Shown here: positions 1-5,557 of the stretch, one piece after another
How the letters are laid out: every line of letters starts with the position of its first letter
How positions within the stretch are numbered: position 1 is the stretch's first letter
Assembly: GCA_020048255.1 (NCBI GenBank)
Contig: JAIFMR010000217.1
Span: 1 to 6,997, forward strand
Length of the DNA: 6,997 nt
Direction of reading: 5' to 3'
DNA from: Rhodoferax sp.
GTDB lineage: Bacteria > Pseudomonadota > Gammaproteobacteria > Burkholderiales > Burkholderiaceae_C
Translations under genes and position numbers: made by a program
Notes under the pieces: model-generated
The model's database searches: none
What the model was told of the DNA's origin: nothing
What the model saw: only the letters and a program-made list of their open reading frames with translations

Positions 1-74
1 GTGGTCTCCCAAAATTGCGTGTCCTCGGGTCGCCAGTCAGCGATATCGACGCCCGATTGCCTTTGATTTGCCAT
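1..74 (-). CDS. narK2: NarK2-like nitrate/nitrite transporter, N-terminal fragment (runs off the window)
   Basis: Only the first 24 complete codons are present. They read MANQRQSGVDIADWRPEDTQ followed by FWET. The motif (I/A)DWRPEDxxFW is the cytoplasmic N-terminal signature of E. coli NarK-like (type 2) nitrate/nitrite porters, which lies just before transmembrane helix 1; type 1 NarK proteins, like the one encoded at 2281-3537, lack this extension. Proteins of this type import nitrate, usually in exchange for nitrite, to feed the membrane nitrate reductase NarGHI. The ATG (72-74) is supported by an AAGGAG ribosome binding site at 83-88 with an 8-nt spacer, and by the N-terminal match. The gene continues past position 1, so its integrity cannot be judged. 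Narrow assignment to NarK2 rather than another DWRPED-type porter is an inference from the short match and from the nearby type 1 gene. Confidence 0.8.
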   Translation of the reverse strand, partial: MANQRQSGVDIADWRPEDTQFWET

Positions 75-102
75 GTCACCCACTCCTTGTTTGTGTGTCA
101 TG

Positions 103-108
103 ACTGTA
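103..108 (-). promoter_or_regulatory. predicted -10 hexamer of narK2 (TACAGT)
   Basis: TACAGT matches TATAAT at four of six positions, including the key T, A and final T. It lies 16 nt downstream of the shared 18-bp block and 28 nt before the start codon. The narK1 control region has TAGAGT in the same place relative to its 18-bp block, which supports both calls. The hexamer is weak on its own. Confidence 0.45.
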
Positions 109-124
109 GTTTTGGCTGGTTTTT

Positions 125-142
125 AGCGGTATCCCTCTGAAG
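125..142 (-). repeat. 18-bp direct repeat, copy 1, upstream of narK2
   Basis: The minus-strand sequence CTTCAGAGGGATACCGCT occurs identically at 3587-3604 in front of narK1, in the same orientation, ending 50 nt before the start codon here and 49 nt before it there. After one mismatch, three further bases (TGT, upstream side) also match. It covers the expected -35 region. It contains TACCGCT, which fits the NarL heptamer TACYYMT at six of seven positions, and on the opposite strand an overlapping TATCCCT, also six of seven. The sequence identity and position are seen directly; an activator-binding role is inferred. Confidence 0.75.
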
Positions 143-186
143 TACAGGCGTCGTGGATTTGAAGAACTAGGGACGAGTCAGGTGTG

Positions 187-202
187 TAGTCCTAAAGAGC
201 TA
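187..202. promoter_or_regulatory. NarL-like 7-2-7 dyad upstream of narK2
   Basis: Plus-strand TAGTCCT-AA-AGAGCTA. Compared with the NarL consensus TACYYMT-N2-AKRRGTA it matches 12 of 14 positions, and both mismatches are the symmetric change of TAC/GTA to TAG/CTA. A related dyad (TAGTTCC-AA-AGAACTA) lies at 3650-3665, and both are centred 120.5 nt upstream of their narK start codons. The last three bases also form the TAG stop codon of the GGDEF-EAL gene. The repeated occurrence at the same distance argues against chance; the identity of the bound protein is inferred. Confidence 0.5.
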
Positions 203-2260
203 GGTGTTTGTACTAAGGGAGGCCGTCAACATCTCAAACTGTTCAATGGCGACCGGCCTGCCAAACAGGTAGCCTTGGTACGCCATGCAGCCGAGATCTT
301 GAAGCAGGGACAATTGAGCCTCTGTTTCAACGCCTTCGGCAATCACGTTGAGGTGAAAATTTTTCGCCAGGTCGATGATGGTTTTGACCATCACGGCATC
401 ATTGTGATCCGTGGTCATGTCGCGCACAAAGCTCTGATCAATCTTGATTTGATCCAAGGGCAACTGCTTCAGATACGACAGAGATGAATATCCAGTGCCG
501 AAGTCGTCCATGGACAGGCGTACCCGCAGGGCTTTCAGAGCGTGCATCTTGCCAATGACGTCGGTCACATCGTTGAGCACGACACTCTCGGTCAGCTCGA
601 TTTTCAGGCGAGAGGGATCCACCTTGTGGATGCGAAGTGCCGCGGTGACTTTGTCGACGAAGTCAGCTTGTTTGAATTGCTGGGCACTGACATTCACTGC
701 CAGCGTGAGGTGTCGGGTGTCATCCGCTAAAGACCAAGCGGCCAGTTGTTGACAGGCTGTATCGAGCACCCAGCCGCCAATGTCAAGAATCAATGTGCTT
801 TCTTCAGCAACCGGAATGAAGGCTGCTGGAGACACCATGCCACGTGTTGGATGCATCCACCGCACCAGTGCCTCTGCGCCTATGGGGCGGTGCGTGTTGT
901 CTATTTGTATTTGGTAGTGCAAGTGCAACTGTTGCGCTGAAAGAGCGTGGCGCAAATCAGCTTCCAGCGCCGCGCGCTCCTGAACTGCCCGTTGCATGGA
1001 CGGGTCAAAGAAGCTTACGGCGTTGCGACCCGATTCTTTGGCACGGTACATGGCCATGTCCGAGTGCTTGAGCACGTCTTTGACGGACAACTCGCTACCG
1101 CAATACAGGCTGACGCCGATACTTGACGATCCGAGATATTCCTTGTCATCAAGCTGATAAGGCGCTGTCAAGGTTTTACGTATTTTTTCAGCAACCACGG
1201 CAACATGGAGAGACGCGTTTTGCGGGTCGGCATCGAGTTCGTCGAGCAGGATGACGAATTCATCTCCCCCCATGCGTGCCACCGTATCGACTTCACGCAA
1301 GCAGTGTTGAATGCGTTTGGCCACCTCCAGCAAAAGCAAGTCTCCGACGTCATGTCCCAGCGTGTCGTTCAAAGTCTTGAAATGGTCCAGATCGAGGAAC
1401 AGTACAGCGCCATATAGCTGGCTTCGAGTCGAGTTCAACAGCGATGCCTGAAGTCGGTCCATCATCAGGCGGCGGTTGGGCAGCTTCGTCAAGGTGTCGT
1501 AATAGGCCAGATTCTGGATGTGTTGGCTATCCACTTTCCGTCTGGCCAAGTAGGACCTTTCAGAGCGATAAACGCCCATCAGCCCCAACAATCCAACCAG
1601 CCATATGGCGCAGTGTGACTGGGTCAATTCCAGGGAGTGTGCCGACTGAGCTTCAGTGTAGGGTTGCAATAACACGTAGGCACCAATGCCGCCGCGAACA
1701 TCGCCCACTTGGTAGTTTTGCTGATCATGGCACTTGAGGCAACCACTGGTGACGGCCAGCGGTTGCATCAATCGCAAATGCGCTCTGCCGTCGAGATTGC
1801 TGACCTCCAGCGCCTCCTTGGCACCTTGCTCGAAACTCTTCAGGGCGCGGGCTTCCCACTCATCGGCTGCATTTTTAGGGTTGAATAATTTCAAGCTGGT
1901 CAGGTGGCTCTTGATGCCCAGATCACCGTTGAAATTTTCTTGCACCTCGCGAATCACGTAGGCCGGGTTCATCAGTGTCAACTTGAGACCGGAGGTGGTG
2001 ATCACATCGCGCTCAGCATCTCCCAAATAGGGGTTGGGTGGCGTCTTTTCAGTGGGTGGCACGTATACACCACCATGGGACGACGCCCAGTTGCGAAAGC
2101 CAATATCTTTGGCCAGGCTCGAGCGGGCTGCCGCGATGGCGGTGTTGAGACTGCTGCGTTCAATCTGATGCAGATTCCAGACCAACGAGGCGCTGACCAG
2201 CATGGTCCACACCATGAAAATGATCGCGTATTTTCGCAGCATGGATAACACGACCGACAC
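200..2260 (-). CDS. Haem-sensing membrane GGDEF-EAL protein (diguanylate cyclase/phosphodiesterase)
   Basis: This 686-residue protein makes or breaks cyclic-di-GMP at the inner membrane. Residues 11-29 form one membrane helix and about 217-231 a second. The roughly 185 residues between them resemble the Tll0287-like (DUF3365) periplasmic domain: HGGVYVPPTEKTPPNPYL (62-79), TSGLKLTLMNPAY (89-101) and a c-type haem motif CLKCH (174-178). The GGDEF domain (about 250-415) keeps GGDEF at 331-335 and the inhibitory RxxD at 322-325, so cyclase activity and product inhibition are plausible. The EAL domain (about 430-680) keeps E463-A-L, N523, E555, D585-D586, K606, E642 and Q662, so phosphodiesterase activity is plausible too. 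The start is a GTG (2258-2260) with only a weak AAGG before it; an in-frame ATG at 2240-2242 would remove six residues and leave the helix intact. It begins 20 nt after narK1 with no terminator between, suggesting co-transcription. Which activity dominates cannot be told from sequence. Confidence 0.93.
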   Translation of the reverse strand: MSVVLSMLRKYAIIFMVWTMLVSASLVWNLHQIERSSLNTAIAAARSSLAKDIGFRNWASSHGGVYVPPTEKTPPNPYLGDAERDVITTSGLKLTLMNPAYVIREVQENFNGDLGIKSHLTSLKLFNPKNAADEWEARALKSFEQGAKEALEVSNLDGRAHLRLMQPLAVTSGCLKCHDQQNYQVGDVRGGIGAYVLLQPYTEAQSAHSLELTQSHCAIWLVGLLGLMGVYRSERSYLARRKVDSQHIQNLAYYDTLTKLPNRRLMMDRLQASLLNSTRSQLYGAVLFLDLDHFKTLNDTLGHDVGDLLLLEVAKRIQHCLREVDTVARMGGDEFVILLDELDADPQNASLHVAVVAEKIRKTLTAPYQLDDKEYLGSSSIGVSLYCGSELSVKDVLKHSDMAMYRAKESGRNAVSFFDPSMQRAVQERAALEADLRHALSAQQLHLHYQIQIDNTHRPIGAEALVRWMHPTRGMVSPAAFIPVAEESTLILDIGGWVLDTACQQLAAWSLADDTRHLTLAVNVSAQQFKQADFVDKVTAALRIHKVDPSRLKIELTESVVLNDVTDVIGKMHALKALRVRLSMDDFGTGYSSLSYLKQLPLDQIKIDQSFVRDMTTDHNDAVMVKTIIDLAKNFHLNVIAEGVETEAQLSLLQDLGCMAYQGYLFGRPVAIEQFEMLTASLSTNT

Positions 2261-2280
2261 TGGCCTTGAAAGATGAGTCT

Positions 2281-3537
2281 TCAGCCTTTAAGCACCGGTG
2301 TGACGCCACTGTTGCCCAAATACTCAGAATGTCGCACTTCTGTCAGATACATCCAGATCAAAGATACCCAGACAACGCCATACATCAACATGAAAGCGCT
2401 GGACCGGATGCCGGTCAGGTCCATCAGAACACCAAACATGATGGGCAGCAGGAAGCCGCCCAGGCCACCGGCCAGACCCACAATACCGCTGATGGTGCCG
2501 ATGTTCTGCGGGTAGTCATCGCTGATGTACTTGAAGACACTCGCCTTGCCAAAAGCCCAGGCAATGCCCAGGGTGAACATCAGAAGGGTGAACAAGTAGA
2601 CGTTCAGGCCAATGTGAAAGGTCTTGGGGCCGTCCACGGTGGTGATGGTGAAGTCGGTTTGTGGATAGCTCAGCAAAAACAGGCAAATCCAGCTCACCCA
2701 CAGAACCCACCAGGTCATGGCGTGTGCGCCATATTTGTCGGACAGCCAGCCGCCAACTGCACGCAACACCCCGCCAGGCAGCGAGAAGCAGGCCGCCAGC
2801 AGGGCAGCGGTGCGGATGTCCAGCCCAAACTCGCCCACGTAATACTGCACCATCCACAGCGACAGCGCGACATATCCACCAAAAACAATGCTGTAGTACT
2901 GGCAATATTTGATGACTTTGGGGTCTTTCAAGGACTTGAGTTGATCGCGAAAGGTGACATGGCTGGGTACCAAGTGGGTCGGGTCACTGTGGCTGAAAAA
3001 CCAGAACAAAATCACCGTACCCAGCATGATGCCGGCATACACCTGCGGCACCATGGTCCAGCCAAAACCCACTACCAATGCGGGTGCCAGAAATTTGTTG
3101 ACGGCCGAGCCTGAATTGCCGGCACCGTAAATGCCCATGGCAAAGCCCTGCTGTTTTTTAGGAAACCAGCGAGCCACATAGGGCGTTCCTACAGAAAATG
3201 AACCACCGGCAAGACCGACAAACAGGCCAATTGTCAAGAAGTGCCAGTATTCGGTGGCGTAGCTCATGAACCAGATCGCCGGCACGGTGGATGCCATCAA
3301 GAGGGTCATCACAATGCGGCCGCCGTATTTATCGGTCCAAATGCCCAACGGCACCCGAATCAGGGAACCTGTCAGCACGGGCATGGCGGTGAGCAGGCCA
3401 AATTCGGTGGCGTTCAAGCCCAGGGTTTTCTTGATGGGAATGCCAATCACGGCAAACATCATCCACACCATGAAACATACTGTGAAAGCGAAGGTGCTGA
3501 CAATCAGCACCGAGAGCGCCTGCCCTCTTTTAGTCAT
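2281..3537 (-). CDS. narK1: Type 1 NarK nitrate transporter (MFS)
   Basis: This 418-residue major facilitator protein with about 12 membrane helices belongs to the nitrate/nitrite porter family. The two substrate-binding arginines of E. coli NarK (R89 and R305) have counterparts at R61, in GSLIRVPLGIWTDKYGGR, and R259, in GGVLRAVGGWLSDKYG. Both nitrate signature motifs are present: GAGNSGSAVNKFLAPAL (138-154) and GLAGGLGGFLLPI (354-366). It starts directly at helix 1, without the DWRPED extension, which fits the NarK1 class; family members such as the first half of the Paracoccus NarK fusion act as proton-nitrate symporters, starting uptake before nitrite is available for exchange. The ATG (3535-3537) has a strong AAGGAG at 3544-3549, six nt upstream. 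It has its own control region, closely paralleling that of narK2. The class assignment is by resemblance, without a tree. Confidence 0.93.
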   Translation of the reverse strand: MTKRGQALSVLIVSTFAFTVCFMVWMMFAVIGIPIKKTLGLNATEFGLLTAMPVLTGSLIRVPLGIWTDKYGGRIVMTLLMASTVPAIWFMSYATEYWHFLTIGLFVGLAGGSFSVGTPYVARWFPKKQQGFAMGIYGAGNSGSAVNKFLAPALVVGFGWTMVPQVYAGIMLGTVILFWFFSHSDPTHLVPSHVTFRDQLKSLKDPKVIKYCQYYSIVFGGYVALSLWMVQYYVGEFGLDIRTAALLAACFSLPGGVLRAVGGWLSDKYGAHAMTWWVLWVSWICLFLLSYPQTDFTITTVDGPKTFHIGLNVYLFTLLMFTLGIAWAFGKASVFKYISDDYPQNIGTISGIVGLAGGLGGFLLPIMFGVLMDLTGIRSSAFMLMYGVVWVSLIWMYLTEVRHSEYLGNSGVTPVLKG

Positions 3538-3564
3538 AGCAAACTCCTTTTTTGGGATGCTGTG

Positions 3565-3570
3565 ACTCTA
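3565..3570 (-). promoter_or_regulatory. predicted -10 hexamer of narK1 (TAGAGT)
   Basis: TAGAGT matches TATAAT at four of six positions and lies 16 nt downstream of the 18-bp block, exactly as TACAGT does before narK2. The call rests mainly on this positional conservation between two otherwise diverged leaders. Confidence 0.45.
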
Positions 3571-3586
3571 TGTTTTGTGACTGATG

Positions 3587-3604
3587 AGCGGTATCCCTCT
3601 GAAG
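3587..3604 (-). repeat. 18-bp direct repeat, copy 2, upstream of narK1
   Basis: Identical to the block at 125-142 and in the same orientation. It ends 49 nt before the narK1 start codon, compared with 50 nt for the other copy. Flanking sequence on the downstream side has diverged, so selection on the block itself is a better explanation than a very recent duplication of the whole leader. Placement over the -35 position suggests binding by a transcription activator. Confidence 0.75.
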
Positions 3605-3649
3605 AACACCCAAGTCCGGACAATTGAACTACATCGGCCTGGATGAGGC

Positions 3650-3665
3650 TAGTTCCAAAGAACTA
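3650..3665. promoter_or_regulatory. NarL-like 7-2-7 dyad upstream of narK1
   Basis: Plus-strand TAGTTCC-AA-AGAACTA, a six-base-pair inverted repeat (TAGTTC/GAACTA). It matches the NarL consensus TACYYMT-N2-AKRRGTA at 11 of 14 positions, with TAG/CTA in place of TAC/GTA. It agrees with the narK2 dyad at 13 of 16 positions and is centred at the same 120.5-nt distance from the start codon. It lies just after the stop of the CoA/GNAT gene; as RNA it could form a small hairpin, but no run of U follows, so an operator is preferred to a terminator. Confidence 0.5.
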
Positions 3666-3672
3666 TCCCCAG

Positions 3673-5547
3673 CTAAAACACGATGGTGATGTGGACGGTG
3701 TCCTGGTTTTTTTCTGCTTGAACATGGTGCGAGCTGTTGCGCGCCAGTCGCAGCATTCTGTCGTTGTCCAGCAAGACATCGGCAACAAAACCACGCAGGC
3801 CACGCATCGTCGCGTGTTTGATCATGCAGGCTTGCAGAGCGCTACCTAGCCCGCAGCTTTGCCAGTCCGGGTGAACCATGTAGGCCACATCGGCCAGGTT
3901 GGTGGTGGGGTCGATGAAATAGCAGGACTGCGCGACGATGCTGGCTTCCTCAAGGTCGCCGCTGGTGGCGACAAACGCCACTTCGTTGTCGTAGTTGACA
4001 TTGCACAGGCGTTCCACCTCGGCATCCGAGAGACCGCGAACATGGCGGAAGAATCGGGTGTAAACGTCTGCATCGCTGAGTTGATGGAACAACTCGCGGA
4101 TACCCTGAGCATCGCTTGACCGGGCTGGACGCAGCAGCACAGTGCGGTTGTCCTTGAGCAGCACAGTTTGCTCTTCTTCAACTGGGTAGGCTTGCAGGTT
4201 ATGCAGGGTTTGTTCGGCCGAGAGATAGCCCATGGCTTGGGCTTTTGCAAACAGCTCTGGTCGGAATTTGGGGTGTGCCAGTTCGATCAGCGCCGTGGCT
4301 CGCTGGCGAATCGACTTGCCAAACAGGTAGGCAATACCGTACTCCGTCACCACATAGTGCACGTCGGTGCGGGCGATGGTGGCAGACTCGGCCTCAAGGA
4401 GTGAGGGGCGGATGCGTGACACTTGACCGTCTTCGGTGGTCGATGTCATGCAAATGATGGGCTTGCCGCCCGGAGACTGTGCCGCACCCAGCAAAAACTC
4501 ACCCTGGCACCCAATACCGCCGTAAAACTCTCCGCCGAATTGGTCTATGCAAACTTGGCCGGTCAGGTCAATGGCAAAGGCCTGTGCAATGGACACCATC
4601 TTGTATTGTTTGGAGATTGCTATCGGATTGCAGATGCTGTCAATCGGCTGGAACGAAAACAACGGGTTGTGGTCGATCAGGTCGTAAAGGCGGCGCGAGC
4701 CCAGGGCCATGCTGGCCACAATCTTGAAGGGGTGACGGGTCTTTTGAGCTCCGGTCAGGTTGCCGTTTTCCAGCAGTGGAATGATTGCATCGGACACCAC
4801 ATCAGAGTGAATGCCCAAGTCCTTGCGGTCAGTCAGGTATTGCAGCGCTTCATGCGCCAGCTGCCCCATGCCAATCTGCAAAGTGGATCCATCGTCGATG
4901 ATGCCCGCGATATAACGGGCAATGCGCTGCACATCTTTCTCTTGTGCGGGGACGCGTTGCAGTTCGGTGATCGGTGTGTTGACCGGCACCAAATAATGGA
5001 TGCGACTGACGTGCAGGGTGGTGTCGCCCATCGATCGAGGCATATTAGGGTTGACCTCGGCAATCACCAATTTGGCACGCGCGACAGCTGCCGGGATGAT
5101 GTCAACGGAGACACCCAGACTGACATAGCCGAATTCGTCTGGCACGGACACCTGAACCAAGGCCACGTCGACAGGGATACGTCCGAGCAGAATCATGTCG
5201 GGCACACGCGCTATCGAGATGGGTACGTACTCCACCATGCCTTGCTTAACGGCAGCACGCATGTCGCTACCGACAAAAAAAGTGCGGTGTTTCAGCCGGG
5301 TGGTGCTCAGACCCTGAGCATCGTGGTCAAAGGCTTTGATGGTGAAGAAATGCAGCAACTCGAGGTCAGCGGGCAGTGCAGGCATGGCCTCGAGTGCCTG
5401 AAGCAAGGTGACTGGGGCGGCGCAACCGCTGCCAACAAAAACGTGATTGCCCCGGCGAATATGTTTTACCGCCAGTTCCGCCGTGGTGACCTGGTTGGCA
5501 TAGGCCAATAAGGGATCGGCCTTTTTACGTGGTTTTTTGCTGAACAT
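3673..5547 (-). CDS. Acetyl-CoA hydrolase/CoA-transferase fused to a GNAT acetyltransferase
   Basis: This 624-residue soluble protein joins two acyl-CoA modules. Residues about 15-450 resemble the acetyl-CoA hydrolase / 4-hydroxybutyrate CoA-transferase family, which hydrolyses acyl-CoA or moves CoA to a carboxylic acid: GSGCAAP (39-45), the IQIGMGQ loop (224-229 region), HSDVVSD (247-253), QFGGEFYGGIGCQGEF (336-351) and TEYGIAYLFGKS (401-412). Residues about 468-624 are a GNAT domain, with LLRPARSSDA at its start and the acetyl-CoA-binding loop QSCGLG (563-568). The family's usual catalytic glutamate, in an HS/T-E-x-x-[ST]-D motif, is aspartate (D249) here. The gene starts 10 nt after narL with no clear ribosome binding site, so it is probably co-transcribed and translationally coupled with narL. 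Its role in nitrate respiration is unknown; acetate/acetyl-CoA balance or protein acetylation are possibilities only. Confidence 0.88.
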   Translation of the reverse strand: MFSKKPRKKADPLLAYANQVTTAELAVKHIRRGNHVFVGSGCAAPVTLLQALEAMPALPADLELLHFFTIKAFDHDAQGLSTTRLKHRTFFVGSDMRAAVKQGMVEYVPISIARVPDMILLGRIPVDVALVQVSVPDEFGYVSLGVSVDIIPAAVARAKLVIAEVNPNMPRSMGDTTLHVSRIHYLVPVNTPITELQRVPAQEKDVQRIARYIAGIIDDGSTLQIGMGQLAHEALQYLTDRKDLGIHSDVVSDAIIPLLENGNLTGAQKTRHPFKIVASMALGSRRLYDLIDHNPLFSFQPIDSICNPIAISKQYKMVSIAQAFAIDLTGQVCIDQFGGEFYGGIGCQGEFLLGAAQSPGGKPIICMTSTTEDGQVSRIRPSLLEAESATIARTDVHYVVTEYGIAYLFGKSIRQRATALIELAHPKFRPELFAKAQAMGYLSAEQTLHNLQAYPVEEEQTVLLKDNRTVLLRPARSSDAQGIRELFHQLSDADVYTRFFRHVRGLSDAEVERLCNVNYDNEVAFVATSGDLEEASIVAQSCYFIDPTTNLADVAYMVHPDWQSCGLGSALQACMIKHATMRGLRGFVADVLLDNDRMLRLARNSSHHVQAEKNQDTVHITIVF

Positions 5548-5557
5548 GGGTCGCGCT

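Larger units (their letters stand above)
75..202 (-). promoter_or_regulatory. narK2 control region (shares its layout with narK1)
   Basis: This is the only non-coding stretch between the GGDEF-EAL stop codon and narK2. Reading toward narK2 it contains: a 16-bp dyad at 187-202 (plus strand TAGTCCTAAAGAGCTA) that overlaps the upstream gene's TAG stop; a TAGTTC hexamer on the minus strand at 164-169; an 18-bp block at 125-142 identical to one before narK1; a -10-like TACAGT at 103-108; and AAGGAG at 83-88. There is no acceptable -35 hexamer 16-18 nt upstream of TACAGT, because that position falls inside the 18-bp block, as expected for an activator-dependent promoter. A start near position 96 is predicted. 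Binding by NarL is inferred from the 7-2-7 dyad geometry and from the adjacent narXL genes. No good FNR/Anr box was found. Confidence 0.6.
3538..3672 (-). promoter_or_regulatory. narK1 control region
   Basis: This 135-nt gap between the CoA/GNAT gene and narK1 carries the same ordered elements as the narK2 control region: dyad at 3650-3665, minus-strand TAGTTC at 3626-3631, 18-bp block at 3587-3604, TAGAGT (-10-like) at 3565-3570 and AAGGAG at 3544-3549. The spacing from TAGTTC to the 18-bp block and from the block to the -10 hexamer is exactly the same in both. A transcription start near 3558 is predicted. No usable -35 hexamer is seen, so an activator is probably needed. The TTGAACTACATCGG at 3624-3637 resembles an FNR box in seven of ten positions only and is not conserved before narK2. 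No intrinsic terminator for the upstream gene is evident. Confidence 0.65.

Noticed and set aside
2261..2280. Separate promoter or terminator between narK1 and the GGDEF-EAL gene
   Set aside because: The gap is only 20 nt and contains neither a hairpin nor promoter hexamers; a promoter inside the narK1 coding region cannot be excluded.
2266..3114. Long open frame on the plus strand (282 codons) opposite narK1
   Set aside because: It is antisense to conserved NarK membrane helices and signature motifs, and its composition (many His, Gln, Gly) is that of a shadow frame.
3612..3619. Short palindrome GTCCGGAC at about 3613-3620 in the narK1 leader
   Set aside because: It is only eight bases, is absent from the narK2 leader, and matches no known site; it is expected by chance.
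3624..3637. FNR/Anr-like box TTGAACTACATCGG before narK1
   Set aside because: Only seven of ten conserved positions match, it is centred about -72 from the predicted start rather than -41.5, and only the embedded GAACTA is kept before narK2.
3650..3665. Intrinsic terminator after the CoA/GNAT gene
   Set aside because: The inverted repeat gives only a six-base-pair AT-rich stem and is followed by GCCTCATCC, not a T run. A near-copy at the same distance before narK2 makes an operator more likely.
4423..5511. Long open frame on the plus strand (362 codons) opposite the CoA/GNAT gene
   Set aside because: The opposite strand encodes a protein with clear family motifs throughout. The plus-strand product has no recognisable motif, is rich in His, Gln and Val as expected for a reverse-complement shadow, and has no ribosome binding site.
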